Part shown: one piece after another, positions 9,296 through 18,837 of the stretch | Position numbering within the stretch: the first letter of the stretch is position 1 | Layout: each line of letters starts with the position of its first letter | Assembly: GCA_016432505.1 (NCBI GenBank) | Contig: CP066692.1 | Location: 62,001 to 126,000, forward strand | Reading direction: 5' to 3' | Length of the DNA stretch: 64,000 nucleotides | Source of the DNA: Azosocius agrarius | GTDB lineage: Bacteria > Pseudomonadota > Gammaproteobacteria > UBA6186 > Azoamicaceae | Made by a program: the position numbers and the translations under genes | The notes under the pieces: generated by a model | The model's database searches: none | What the model was told of the DNA's origin: nothing | Seen by the model: the letters and a program-made list of their open reading frames with translations, nothing else

Positions 9296-10393
9296 ATGAA
9301 AGTTGGAGAAATATTAAAAAATTATAATTTAGATGTGTTATCTAATAAAATTATTAAAGATGAAAAACAAATAGAAGTGATTACTGTTTTACAATCTTTA
9401 TACAATAAATTATGTAAGAATGTGTTTTTAAAAGATAAATTATATGAATTATTTTTTATAAATCGATCTAATTTAAAGTTTAATATTTATTTATGGGGAG
9501 ATGTTGGTAGAGGTAAAACTTATTTAGTTAATTTATTTTTTGAAACTCTTACTATAAAAAATAAATTAAGGTTACATTTTCATTCGTTTATGTATAGAAT
9601 TCATAATGAATTATCTTTTGTAAGTGGGTCTATTGATCCTTTAGATGTTGTTGCAAAACGATTATCTTTAGAATATAAAATAATTTGTTTGGATGAATTT
9701 TTTGTTTCTGACATAGCTGATGCTATGTTATTAGGTAGATTAATTGAAAAATTACTTTTTTATAAAGTGTATTTTGTTATTAATTCAAATTTACCACCTG
9801 AAAAATTATATGAAAATGGATTACAGCGACAGCATTTTATTAAAACTATTGAATTGATTAAGTTAAAATTTATTATAATAAATATTGATAATTTTGTTGA
9901 TTATAGAGTTAAAATGTTAAAAGATGCTGGCGTTTATCATAAAATTGATGAAGATAATATTGATAGAAAATTATTAAATTTATTTATAAAATTATCTTCT
10001 TCAAATGAACTTATTAAAAATAGCACAATTAGTATTTTAAATAGGAATATAAATTTTATTTTTTTATCTGGCGATGTAATATGGTTTGATTTTCATCAAT
10101 TATGTTCTTTGCCAAGAAGTCAAAATGATTATATTGAAATAGCTAAAATTTATCATACCGTTTTTATAACAAATATTCCTATTTTACATGAAGTAAGTGA
10201 TAGTCAAGTTAGAAGATTTATTGCATTAATTGATGAATTTTATGATCGTAATGTAAAAATAGTTATAACTACTTTTGTTGATATAGAAAATATTTATTCT
10301 TTTTATCAATTTGAATTAGAATTTAAACGAACTTTGAGTAGATTGATAGAAATGAAATCTGTAGATTATTTTTCTAAAAAACATAAAAATTAA
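9296..10393 (+). CDS. zapE: Cell division ATPase ZapE (AFG1-like)
   Basis: AFG1/ZapE-family P-loop ATPase of 365 residues. Walker A is GDVGRGKT at about residues 67-74, followed by the family block HFHSFMYRIH and Walker B-like ICLDEFFVSDIADAM, with NSNLPPEKLYENGLQR as sensor region and RRFIALIDEFYDR near the C-terminus. ATG 9296 is chosen over an upstream TTG because the product then aligns with the start of E. coli ZapE (375). ZapE is a Z-ring-associated ATPase. It lies just before rplM-rpsI, its usual gammaproteobacterial position. Confidence 0.93.
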   Translation: MKVGEILKNYNLDVLSNKIIKDEKQIEVITVLQSLYNKLCKNVFLKDKLYELFFINRSNLKFNIYLWGDVGRGKTYLVNLFFETLTIKNKLRLHFHSFMYRIHNELSFVSGSIDPLDVVAKRLSLEYKIICLDEFFVSDIADAMLLGRLIEKLLFYKVYFVINSNLPPEKLYENGLQRQHFIKTIELIKLKFIIINIDNFVDYRVKMLKDAGVYHKIDEDNIDRKLLNLFIKLSSSNELIKNSTISILNRNINFIFLSGDVIWFDFHQLCSLPRSQNDYIEIAKIYHTVFITNIPILHEVSDSQVRRFIALIDEFYDRNVKIVITTFVDIENIYSFYQFELEFKRTLSRLIEMKSVDYFSKKHKN

Positions 10394-10492
10394 TGAATTA
10401 ATTATGTTTAAAATATTTATATTTGCTTGCTTTTTAATTGTTACTTTTGTATTATGTTTGAAAACTTTGTTATTTTGGAGTATTTTTATTTT

Positions 10493-10924
10493 ATGAAAAC
10501 TTTTGTGGCAAAATCAGTTTCTGTTGTTAAAAACTGGTATGTTGTAGATGCTAATAAACAAATTTTGGGTCGTTTTGCTAGCAAAATTGCTATGATTTTA
10601 ATGGGTAAACATAAATGTTTGTACACTAAGCATGTTGATGTTGGAGATTATGTTATTGTTATTAATGCGAAAAAAATAATAGTATCTGGAAATAAAAAAC
10701 ATGATAAAGTATATTATAGCCATTCTGGATATATGGGTGGATTAAAAATTATTAATTTTGAAAAGTTGTTATCTATTTATCCAGAACGAGTTATATTTTA
10801 TGCTGTTAAAGGTATGTTACCTAAAACTATTTTGGGAAATAAAATGTTGAAAAAATTAAAAATATATAGTTTTGATAAACATATTCATGTAGCACAAAAT
10901 CCAAAAATGTTAGAGGGATTTTAA
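10493..10924 (+). CDS. rplM: 50S ribosomal protein L13
   Basis: L13 of 143 residues, matching E. coli (142) from MKTFVAKSVSVVKNWYVVDA to the end. Motifs GKHKCLYTKHVDVGDYVIVINA and VKGMLPKTILG are diagnostic. The ATG at 10493 is chosen because it gives the canonical N-terminus; 22 further codons upstream have no family counterpart. GGAG lies 12 bases upstream. Coupled to rpsI with a single base between the genes. Confidence 0.98.
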   Translation: MKTFVAKSVSVVKNWYVVDANKQILGRFASKIAMILMGKHKCLYTKHVDVGDYVIVINAKKIIVSGNKKHDKVYYSHSGYMGGLKIINFEKLLSIYPERVIFYAVKGMLPKTILGNKMLKKLKIYSFDKHIHVAQNPKMLEGF

Positions 10925-10925
10925 T

Positions 10926-11384
10926 ATGAAATATGATATTAATAGTTATTATGCCACTGGTAAACGCAAAACTTGTTGTGCAAGGGTTTTTTTAAAAAAG
11001 GGCACGGGTGTTTTTATTGTTAATGGAGTAAAAATTGAAAATTATTTTACTAATTTAATTGCTTGTATTATCATTAAACAGCCTTTATCTTTGGTTAATA
11101 TGTTAAATCAATTTGACTTTAATATTACTGTTTATGGTGGTGGATTAATGGGACAAGCTAGTGCTATTAGACATGGTATTACTAAAGCATTAATAAAATA
11201 TGATGAAAAATTTTTGCAAGATAATGATGTTTTATCTTTAGAAAATAATAATGTTGTTTTTTTTCAAAATTATAGAAAAATTTTTAGAAAAGAAGGTTTT
11301 GTTACTAGAGATTCTAGAAAAGTGGAAAGGAAAAAAGTGGGTTTCAGAAAAGCAAGAAAAAGACAACAATATTCTAAGAGATAA
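10926..11384 (+). CDS. rpsI: 30S ribosomal protein S9 with an insertion
   Basis: S9 of 152 residues against 130 in E. coli. The conserved parts are intact: YYATGKRKTCCARVF, GGGLMGQASAIRHGITKALI and the basic tail ending QQYSKR, which reaches the decoding centre. Between KYDE and GFVTRD there are 29 residues where E. coli has nine, so about 20 extra residues sit at roughly 95-115, just before the C-terminal tail. The frame is continuous and flanks are well conserved, so this is an insertion rather than a frameshift. Translated right after rplM. Confidence 0.97.
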   Translation: MKYDINSYYATGKRKTCCARVFLKKGTGVFIVNGVKIENYFTNLIACIIIKQPLSLVNMLNQFDFNITVYGGGLMGQASAIRHGITKALIKYDEKFLQDNDVLSLENNNVVFFQNYRKIFRKEGFVTRDSRKVERKKVGFRKARKRQQYSKR

Positions 11385-11432
11385 ATTTTTATTTGTATAA
11401 AATAATTTTTTTTATGATTAGGAGTGTTAATT

Positions 11433-12014
11433 ATGAACACTAAGATAGATAATGAAAGACGAAAATTTTTAATTGTAGCCACATCTGTTGTGGGTGGTGT
11501 TGGTTTAATTGGTGGTTCTATTCCTTTTGTTGGTTCTTTATTTCCTAGTGCTCAAGCAAAAGCTTTGGGAGCTCCAGTAGATTTAGATCTAAAAAAAATA
11601 GGAATAGGACAAAAAGTTACTGTTTCTTGGAGAGGTCAACCTATTTTTGTGATACATAGGCCTGATTCTCTTTTGGCTAGTTTATCTTTGAATGAAAGTA
11701 AATTAAGAGATCCTTTATCAGATCATTCTGAACAACCAACATATGTCAAAAATATTTATAGATCTATAAACAAAAATTTTTTTGTTGTAGTTGGAATTTG
11801 TACTCATTTGGGATGTGTTCCTTTATATAAACCTAATGTTGGATCTTTAGAACCTTCTTGGAAAGGGGGATTTTTTTGCCCATGTCATGGATCTAAATTT
11901 GATATATCTGGTAGAGTTTTTAAAGGAGTTCCAGCTCCAATTAATTTACCAATTCCTCCTTATAGGTATTTAAATGACAGTACCATTAGAATAGGTGAAA
12001 ATGATAAAATATAG
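11433..12014 (+). CDS. petA: Cytochrome bc1 complex, Rieske iron-sulfur subunit
   Basis: Rieske protein of 193 residues that moves electrons from ubiquinol to cytochrome c1. Both [2Fe-2S] ligand boxes are present: CTHLGC (C123, H125, C128) and CPCHGS (C149, C151, H152). The N-terminus has an RRKFL twin-arginine-like motif (residues 9-13) followed by a single hydrophobic anchor, so Tat export is expected. ATG 11433 is preferred over an in-frame GTG at 11424 because AGGAG ends eight bases before it. First gene of petABC. Confidence 0.98.
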   Translation: MNTKIDNERRKFLIVATSVVGGVGLIGGSIPFVGSLFPSAQAKALGAPVDLDLKKIGIGQKVTVSWRGQPIFVIHRPDSLLASLSLNESKLRDPLSDHSEQPTYVKNIYRSINKNFFVVVGICTHLGCVPLYKPNVGSLEPSWKGGFFCPCHGSKFDISGRVFKGVPAPINLPIPPYRYLNDSTIRIGENDKI

Positions 12015-12026
12015 GAGATAAATTTT

Positions 12027-13244
12027 ATGATATTTATTAATAAATTAATTAAATGGGTTGATGATAGGTTTCCATTAATGATTTTATGGAAGGAACATTT
12101 ATCAGAGTATTATGCTCCTAAAAATTTTAATTTTTGGTATTTTTTTGGATCTTTAGCTCTTGTTATGTTATTTATACAAATAGTAACAGGAATATGGTTA
12201 ACTATGAATTATAATCCTTCAGAATTAGGAGCTTTTGATTCTGTTGAATATATTATGCGTGATGTTTCATATGGATGGCTTTTAAGATATACTCATTCTA
12301 CTGGAGCATCTTTTTTTTTTTTAGTAGTGTATTTGCATATGTTTAGATCGTTAATGTATGGTTCTTATAAAAAACCTAGAGAATTATTATGGATAACAGG
12401 TGTTTTTATTTTTATATTATTAATGGCTGAATCTTTTTTTGGGTATTTGTTGCCTTGGGGTAATATGTCTTTTTGGGGAGCTCAGGTAATAACATCTTTA
12501 TTTGCAGTTATTCCTTATGTAGGGGATTCTTTGGTTGAATTAATAAGGGGCAATTACAACATAAGTGGAGTTATATTAAATAGATTTTTTTCTTTACACG
12601 TTAGTGCCGTTCCATTAATATTTGTAGGGTTAGTGGTGGTTCATTTAATTGCTTTGCATTCAGTTGGATCAAATAATCCTGATGGAATAGAAATAAAAAA
12701 TAATAAAGATTCTAAAGGAATTCCGTTAGATGGTATTCCATTTCATCCTTATTATACTGTAAAAGATTTATTCGTAGTTTCGGTTTTTTTGATGATTTTT
12801 TTTGGAGTTGTTTTTTTTGCTCCATCTTTTGGTGGATTATTTTTAGAGCCACCTAATTTTATTCCTGCTGATCCCTTAAAAACTCCTGATCATATAGCTC
12901 CTATATGGTATATGACTCCATTTTATGCAATTTTAAGAGCGATACCAAATAAAATTGGTGGAGTTGTAGCTATGGGTGCTTCTTTAGCTGTAATATTTGT
13001 TTTACCTTGGTTAGATAAAAGTCCTGTAAAATCTATTAGATATAAAGGATTTATATCTAAATTTGCTCTTACTTTGTTTGTTGTTAGTTTTTTTATATTG
13101 GGATATTTAGGTATGGTTCAACCAAATCCTTTAAGAACATTAATAGCACAAATATGTACGACAATTTATTTTTTATTTTTTATATTAATGCCTTTTTATT
13201 CTGTTGTAGATAAAGTGAAATTAGTTCCAGAGAGGTTAACATAA
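12027..13244 (+). CDS. petB: Cytochrome b of the bc1 complex
   Basis: Cytochrome b of 405 residues with about eight membrane helices. The first helix block WYFFGSLALVML and the second-helix HSTGASFFFLVVYLHMFR contain haem-ligand histidines; the partner pair is in FSLHVSAVPLIFVGLVVVHLIALH. The Qo-site loop reads PIWY, the beta/gammaproteobacterial PVWY variant rather than PEWY of mitochondria. FVLPWLDKSPVKSIRYKG is also typical of gammaproteobacteria. Twelve bases after petA, with AGGAG upstream. Makes up the membrane core that couples quinol oxidation to proton release. Confidence 0.98.
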   Translation: MIFINKLIKWVDDRFPLMILWKEHLSEYYAPKNFNFWYFFGSLALVMLFIQIVTGIWLTMNYNPSELGAFDSVEYIMRDVSYGWLLRYTHSTGASFFFLVVYLHMFRSLMYGSYKKPRELLWITGVFIFILLMAESFFGYLLPWGNMSFWGAQVITSLFAVIPYVGDSLVELIRGNYNISGVILNRFFSLHVSAVPLIFVGLVVVHLIALHSVGSNNPDGIEIKNNKDSKGIPLDGIPFHPYYTVKDLFVVSVFLMIFFGVVFFAPSFGGLFLEPPNFIPADPLKTPDHIAPIWYMTPFYAILRAIPNKIGGVVAMGASLAVIFVLPWLDKSPVKSIRYKGFISKFALTLFVVSFFILGYLGMVQPNPLRTLIAQICTTIYFLFFILMPFYSVVDKVKLVPERLT

Positions 13245-13246
13245 AT

Positions 13247-13993
13247 ATGAAAATTAGATTAATTTATATAAATATAATATTATTTTTATTTTTTATGTCA
13301 AATGTTTTATTTGCAAGTGAAAAATCTATTCATTTGGATAAATTTGTTATTAATCATAAAGATAAAGCGTCTTTGCAACGAGGGGCTGAAGTGTTTATGA
13401 GAAATTGTTTAGGTTGTCATGGGTTAAAGTATGTTATGTATAAAGGCTTAGCTGAAGGATTAGGAATTGTTTTATCCGATAATGTCGTAGATAAAGATTA
13501 TATTAAAAATAATTGGATTTTTAATGATGATGTAAATATAAATGATCATATTTTTTCTCCTATAAGTCAAAAAGATGCTATAAATTGGTTTGGAATTTTG
13601 CCACCGGATTTGTCATTGGTAACTAGGTATAGAAGTAGTGATTGGGTTTATACTTATTTGAAATCATTTTATGAAGATACTAATAAAATTTGGGGTGTTA
13701 ATAATTTAATTTTTCCTGATGTTGCAATGCCACATATTTTAAATAACATACAAGGAAATCAAATTTTGAGTAAAAATGGAGAAAAACCATTTTTGAAATT
13801 GGTAAAAAAAGGTAGTCTTAGTGATAAAGATTATGATATAGTTATTTCTGATATAGTTAATTTTTTATCTTATGTTGGTGATCCTGTAAAAGAAAAAAGG
13901 GAACTTATAGGTATATATGTTCTTTTATTTTTATTGTGCTTTGCTATTTTATCTTATTTTTTGAAAAAAGAATTTTGGAAAAATATAAAATAA
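13247..13993 (+). CDS. petC: Cytochrome c1 of the bc1 complex
   Basis: Cytochrome c1 of 248 residues. A signal peptide ends near LFA (residue 23), the haem c site is CLGCH at residues 54-58, and the axial methionine is probably in VAMPHIL. A C-terminal membrane anchor (about residues 222-241) is followed by a basic end. Starts two bases after petB. It passes electrons to a soluble or membrane cytochrome c. Haem attachment implies cytochrome c maturation genes outside this window. Confidence 0.97.
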   Translation: MKIRLIYINIILFLFFMSNVLFASEKSIHLDKFVINHKDKASLQRGAEVFMRNCLGCHGLKYVMYKGLAEGLGIVLSDNVVDKDYIKNNWIFNDDVNINDHIFSPISQKDAINWFGILPPDLSLVTRYRSSDWVYTYLKSFYEDTNKIWGVNNLIFPDVAMPHILNNIQGNQILSKNGEKPFLKLVKKGSLSDKDYDIVISDIVNFLSYVGDPVKEKRELIGIYVLLFLLCFAILSYFLKKEFWKNIK

Positions 13994-14004
13994 AGAGGTT
14001 TTTT

Positions 14005-14637
14005 TTGAGTATTAATCTTAATAAACGTTCTATTATGACTTTATATTCTAAATCTGATGATGTTTATTCTCATAGAGTTAGAATTGTGCTTGCTGAAAAA
14101 GATATTATTTATGAATCTATAAATTTAGATATTGTTGGATATGATAGTTTAAAGGAATTGATAGAATATAATCCTTATTTGACAGTTCCTACTTTAATAG
14201 ATAGAGATTTAATATTGTTTAAATCAGAAATTATAATGGAATATTTAGATGATAGATTTCCGCATCCTTCGCTGATGCCTGTTTATCCTGTTGCAAAAGG
14301 AAGAAGTCGTTTGATTATATACAGGATAAACAGAGATTGGTATTCTTTAATGAATTATATTTTGAATAATGATTCCAAATATGTAGATCATTTTAGAAAT
14401 AAATTATTAAATAATCTAATAAATGCTTGTAATATATTTATGGAAATGCCTTATTTTTTGAGTGATACGTTTTCATTAGTTGATTGTTGTATTGCTCCTA
14501 TTTTATGGCGTTTACAAAAATTGGGTATAAAATTACCAAAGGAAGCTTTTCCTCTTATAGATTATGCTGAAAAAATTTTTAATAGAGATGCTTTTCAAGC
14601 AAGTTTAACAGATGCGGAAAGAATATTAAGAATGTGA
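14005..14637 (+). CDS. sspA: Stringent starvation protein A (RNA polymerase-associated)
   Basis: GST-fold protein of 210 residues. RVRIVLAEKDIIYE, NPYLTVPTLIDRDL and IIMEYLDDRFPHPSLMPVYPVAKG match SspA rather than catalytic GSTs. SspA binds RNA polymerase and sigma-70 in E. coli. A TTG start at 14005 is chosen: GAGG sits six bases before it and it gives the canonical NKRSIMTLYS N-terminus; ATG 14035 would remove the first strand. Follows petC as in many gammaproteobacteria, but sspB is not downstream. Confidence 0.93.
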   Translation: MSINLNKRSIMTLYSKSDDVYSHRVRIVLAEKDIIYESINLDIVGYDSLKELIEYNPYLTVPTLIDRDLILFKSEIIMEYLDDRFPHPSLMPVYPVAKGRSRLIIYRINRDWYSLMNYILNNDSKYVDHFRNKLLNNLINACNIFMEMPYFLSDTFSLVDCCIAPILWRLQKLGIKLPKEAFPLIDYAEKIFNRDAFQASLTDAERILRM

Positions 14638-14658
14638 TATTTTTGATGGTGAAATTTT

Positions 14659-17600
14659 ATGTTTGTTCATTTGCAATGTTATAGTGAATATTCATTAATA
14701 AAAAGTCTAATTAATATTGATTCTTTTGTTTTTGAGGTTAAAAATAGGTCTATGCCCGCCGTTGCTTTAACGGATGAGAATAATTTATTTGCAGCCGTTA
14801 AATTTTATAAACAAGCTTTATTTTATGGTATAAAGCCTATTATTGGTTGCGATGTTTTTATAAAAGACGAAGAAAAACCTTCAAAAGAATATAGATTAAT
14901 TTTACTTTGTAAAAATTATATAGGATATAAAATAATAAATAAATTACTTATTAGAGCTAATATTTTTAGTGGAGATAAAAACTACCCTATTATATATAAA
15001 AATTGGTTATTTGATAATGATGGATTAATTGTAATTTTTCCAAATAAGAATATGTATTCTTTAAATTATGATTTAAAACAGAAAATAGATATTGATTTAG
15101 ATATTATTAAATATTTTTTTGATATTTTTAAAGATAAGTTTTATTTAGGAATTAGTAAAATTGGTAATATATATGAACAATTTTATAATGATGAAATTTT
15201 AAAAATTTCATATAATTTAAATATTTCTGTTGTTGCAATAAATGATGTTTGTTTTTTAAATAAAGAAGAATTTGATGCTCATGAAGCAAGAGTTTGTATA
15301 AATCAAGCACAATATTTATCAGATTACAAATTATATAGTAAGTACACAAATCAACAATTTTTGAAAAATTATAAACAAATGGAGCAATTATTTTTTAACA
15401 TTCCAGAATGTTTAGAAAATACATTAGAAATTGCTAAAAGATGTAATTATATGTTTGATTTTGACAATATGTATTTACCTTGTTATTTTATTTTTGATAG
15501 TATATCTGTTGATAATTATTTGTATAAAATAGCTAAAATTAGTTTAAATAATAAATTAAGAATATTAAAAAAATTAATTGATATCAATTTGTTACAAGAA
15601 AATGAGTATATATCAAGATTAGAATATGAATTGAATATTATAAAAGATATGAAATTTTCTGAATATTTTTTAATTGTTGCTGATTTTATAAATTGGGCAA
15701 AAATTAGTAATATCCCTGTAGGACCCGGGAGAGGATCTGGAGCTGGGTCTTTAGTAGCATATGTTTTATCAATAACTAATATTGATCCTATTGAATATAA
15801 TTTATTATTTGAAAGGTTTTTAAATCCTATGAGATTGTCTATGCCAGATTTTGATATTGATTTTTGTATAGAAGGTAGAGATGATGTAATTGATTATGCT
15901 TTTAGTGTTTATGGGTATAATTTTGTAGCTCAAATTATTACATTTGGTACTATGGCTACTAAAGCTGCGATTAGAGATGTTGGTAGAATTTTAGGTTTTA
16001 GATATGGATTTATTGAAAAGATATATAAGTATATATCTAATAATGGAGAAAAAAATTTGAAACAAATTCTTGAGACAAATGAAAAATTTCTTAATAAGTG
16101 TAAATCAGAAAATGATTTATTTATTATCGTTAATTTGGCTAAAATGATAGAAGGTCTTGTTAGAAATATAAGTAAACATGCTGGTGGTATAGTTATTTCT
16201 CCTTTTGATATGATTAATTATATGTCTCTTTATTATGATGTAAATGAAATTTATCCTTTATCACAATTTGATAAAGAGGATCTTGAAAGTTTAGGATTGT
16301 TAAAATTTGATTTTTTGGGATTGAAAACATTAACAATAATTTATTCTAGTGTTATAGATATAAATATAAAAAAAATTAAATATAATGAATGTGAAATTGA
16401 TATAAATAATGTTCCATTAAATGATACTAAAACTTTTTTATTGTTACAAAAATTTATTACTAGTGCTGTTTTTCAATTAGAATCTCAATCAATGAAAGAA
16501 TTAATTAAAAAATTAAAACCAAGTGATTTTGAGGAAATTATAGATTTAGTTGCTTTAATTCGTCCTGGGCCTATGCAATCTGGTATGTCAAATGATTTTA
16601 TTAAAAGAAAATTTGGGTTGCAAAGTGTTATTTATCCTCATTTTTTATTAAAACCTATATTAGAAAAATCTAAAGGGATGATTTTATACCAAGAGCAAGT
16701 TATGCAAATTGCGCAAATTTTGTCTGGGTATACCTTAGCAGAAGCAGATTTGTTGCGTAGAGCAATAAGTAAAAAGAATTTTTTAGAAATGTGTATGCAT
16801 AAAAAGACTTTTATAGATGGAGCAAAAAAAAAAGGTATTATTGAAGAGGTATCTTCTTATATTTTTGATTTAATTGATAAATTTGCTGGATATGGATTTA
16901 ATAAGTCTCATTCTGCTGCTTATTCTTTATTAACGTATCAAACTGCGTGGTTAAAAGCTCATTATCCACTAGAATTTATGGCTTCTGTTTTATCAATTGA
17001 TATTGCAAGTGGTGATAAAATTGTGTATTACATGGAAGATTGTTATAAAATGGGGTTAAAGATTGTTTGCCCTGATATAAATAAAAGTTTTAAAAAATTT
17101 TATGTTGATGATTTTAATAATATAATTTTTGGATTTAATGGTATAAAATGGACAAATGATTTAATTGTTAGTGCTTTAATAGAAGAGAGATGTAAAGGAT
17201 TTTATAAAGATATATATGATTTATGTTTTAGATTTGATTATAAAGATTATTCAAAAAATTTTATGGAAGGATTAATAAAATCAGGGGCACTTGATTGTTT
17301 TTATTTAGCTAGAGAAAAGATGATTGTTATTTTTAAATTACTAATAAAAATATATGGTTTATTAAATAATTACTATAAAAAATTACAAATAAATTTATTT
17401 GATATAGAAATAAAAAAGGGTTTTTTTGATAAATTTAATTTTTATAATTCTTGGTCTGAGTATAGATCATTACTTAATGAAAGAGAAGCTTTAGGATTAT
17501 TTTTAAGTGGTAATTTGATGTACATATATTTTCAAGAACTTTATTATATCGTTTCATCAAATTTATTTGATATTTATTATAGTAATTTATATTTTTATAT

Positions 17601-18096
17601 TATTTGTGGATTTGTTATAAATATTAGGTATGCAATTAATAAAAATAACAAAAAAATGGGTTTTTTGTTAATAGAAAATATGAATTATTATCAAGAAATA
17701 GTATTATATGATAATATTATTAATAATTCTTTTTTTTTAAAAAAAGGGAATTTAGTAGTAATTTATGTTAAATGCGATAAGGATTTGTATTTTAATAATT
17801 TTAAATTAATTGGTTTGAAGATTAAAAATTTGGATGAGATAAGATTTTTGTATGTAATATATATTCAAATATATATAAATTATAAATTTGTAAATAGTGA
17901 ATTTTTAAAATTGTTATTTCATGTGATTTGTTTATATAAAGGTGGAAAAACAAGTGTTTATATAACAAATAAATTTTATGATAAAATTATAACTTTTAAA
18001 TTAAATAATATTTTTTTGATTAAGCCATATATTGATTTTATTGAAAGAATAAAATCATTTGTAGCAGTACAAAGTGTTATTATTTATTATAAGTGA
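14659..18096 (+). CDS. dnaE: DNA polymerase III alpha subunit
   Basis: Replicative polymerase of 1145 residues (E. coli 1160). The N-terminal PHP domain begins FVHLQCYSEYS; the GPGRGSGAGSLVAY block marks the palm and the catalytic aspartates lie in MPDFDIDF (about residues 395-402), the third in LKFDFLGLKTLT. The helical fingers contain RPGPMQSG. QINLF at about residues 910-914 fits the beta-clamp binding consensus. The C-terminal OB and tau-binding part is divergent and AT-rich. The PHP metal site looks only partly conserved (YSEYS), as expected where a separate epsilon proofreader works. Confidence 0.98.
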   Translation: MFVHLQCYSEYSLIKSLINIDSFVFEVKNRSMPAVALTDENNLFAAVKFYKQALFYGIKPIIGCDVFIKDEEKPSKEYRLILLCKNYIGYKIINKLLIRANIFSGDKNYPIIYKNWLFDNDGLIVIFPNKNMYSLNYDLKQKIDIDLDIIKYFFDIFKDKFYLGISKIGNIYEQFYNDEILKISYNLNISVVAINDVCFLNKEEFDAHEARVCINQAQYLSDYKLYSKYTNQQFLKNYKQMEQLFFNIPECLENTLEIAKRCNYMFDFDNMYLPCYFIFDSISVDNYLYKIAKISLNNKLRILKKLIDINLLQENEYISRLEYELNIIKDMKFSEYFLIVADFINWAKISNIPVGPGRGSGAGSLVAYVLSITNIDPIEYNLLFERFLNPMRLSMPDFDIDFCIEGRDDVIDYAFSVYGYNFVAQIITFGTMATKAAIRDVGRILGFRYGFIEKIYKYISNNGEKNLKQILETNEKFLNKCKSENDLFIIVNLAKMIEGLVRNISKHAGGIVISPFDMINYMSLYYDVNEIYPLSQFDKEDLESLGLLKFDFLGLKTLTIIYSSVIDINIKKIKYNECEIDINNVPLNDTKTFLLLQKFITSAVFQLESQSMKELIKKLKPSDFEEIIDLVALIRPGPMQSGMSNDFIKRKFGLQSVIYPHFLLKPILEKSKGMILYQEQVMQIAQILSGYTLAEADLLRRAISKKNFLEMCMHKKTFIDGAKKKGIIEEVSSYIFDLIDKFAGYGFNKSHSAAYSLLTYQTAWLKAHYPLEFMASVLSIDIASGDKIVYYMEDCYKMGLKIVCPDINKSFKKFYVDDFNNIIFGFNGIKWTNDLIVSALIEERCKGFYKDIYDLCFRFDYKDYSKNFMEGLIKSGALDCFYLAREKMIVIFKLLIKIYGLLNNYYKKLQINLFDIEIKKGFFDKFNFYNSWSEYRSLLNEREALGLFLSGNLMYIYFQELYYIVSSNLFDIYYSNLYFYIICGFVINIRYAINKNNKKMGFLLIENMNYYQEIVLYDNIINNSFFLKKGNLVVIYVKCDKDLYFNNFKLIGLKIKNLDEIRFLYVIYIQIYINYKFVNSEFLKLLFHVICLYKGGKTSVYITNKFYDKIITFKLNNIFLIKPYIDFIERIKSFVAVQSVIIYYK

Positions 18097-18147
18097 TAAT
18101 TATTTATAAAATTTTTGGATTTTTTATTATAAATTTGTAGGTAATGT

Positions 18148-18747
18148 ATGATAAATATTATGATTAATGATGAAATTAATAATTTGGATAATAATGTTTT
18201 TTTTAATGTAGAAAATTTACAAAATGTAGATTTTTATATTTTAAAAAAAATTTTTTTTCTTCAAGAAAAAAAAAATATTGATTTAGAAATAAAATTTTTT
18301 AATCTATCAAATAAATTAAAAGAAATGAATGATGTTCTTTTAAAAAAAAATTTAGATTTAGAAAATTATAAAATAAGAGTAAAAAAGGATTTAGATAATG
18401 CTTATAAATATAATATAGATGTATTTATAAAAGAATATATTAATATTATAGATAGTTTAGAACATGGGTTATCTTCTTGTAAAGAAATTAATGACGGTAA
18501 AATTTTAATAATATATAAAGGTTTAGAGTTAACTTATAAGTCTTCTTTAATGTTATTAAAAAAGTTTGGTGTTAGTTCTATTGATCCAAAAAATGAAAAA
18601 TTTAACCCTTTATATCATGAAGCAATATCTATTGTTGAAGATAATAATTTTCTTTCTTCAACAATTATAGATGTTATTCAAAAGGGGTATATTATTCATG
18701 ATAGAGTTTTAAGATCGGCTAAAGTTATTGTAGCAAAAAATTTTTAA
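18148..18747 (+). CDS. grpE: Nucleotide exchange factor GrpE
   Basis: GrpE of 199 residues (E. coli 197). A long N-terminal helical, coiled-coil half is followed by the beta-wing domain: FGVSSIDPKNEKFNPLYHEAI...GYIIHDRVLRSAKVIVAK fits the family signature. It releases ADP from DnaK. The first 35 residues are poorly conserved, as usual. Lies immediately before the sigma-32-type promoter of dnaK, so grpE and dnaK may be separate transcription units. Confidence 0.95.
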   Translation: MINIMINDEINNLDNNVFFNVENLQNVDFYILKKIFFLQEKKNIDLEIKFFNLSNKLKEMNDVLLKKNLDLENYKIRVKKDLDNAYKYNIDVFIKEYINIIDSLEHGLSSCKEINDGKILIIYKGLELTYKSSLMLLKKFGVSSIDPKNEKFNPLYHEAISIVEDNNFLSSTIIDVIQKGYIIHDRVLRSAKVIVAKNF

Positions 18748-18765
18748 ATAAAAATTTTTTTAAAG

Positions 18766-18790
18766 TTGAAATAATATAATGAGTCCCCAT
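18766..18790 (+). promoter_or_regulatory. Sigma-32-type heat-shock promoter of dnaK
   Basis: TTGAAA at 18766-18771 and CCCCAT at 18785-18790 are separated by 13 bases. This fits the RpoH consensus CTTGAAA / CCCCATnT with an allowed spacer. The -10 element stands out because G/C-rich hexamers are rare in this AT-rich DNA. It lies about 48 bases before the dnaK ATG. It implies that an RpoH sigma factor is retained elsewhere in the genome. Confidence 0.8.
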
Positions 18791-18837
18791 AATAATATTT
18801 ATAATATTTTTTGTTTAAAATAAAAAAGGATATGAAA

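Noticed and set aside
12892..12930. Damaged Qo-site in cytochrome b (PIWY instead of PEWY)
   Set aside because: PVWY-type motifs are normal in beta- and gammaproteobacterial cytochrome b, and Ile for Val is conservative.
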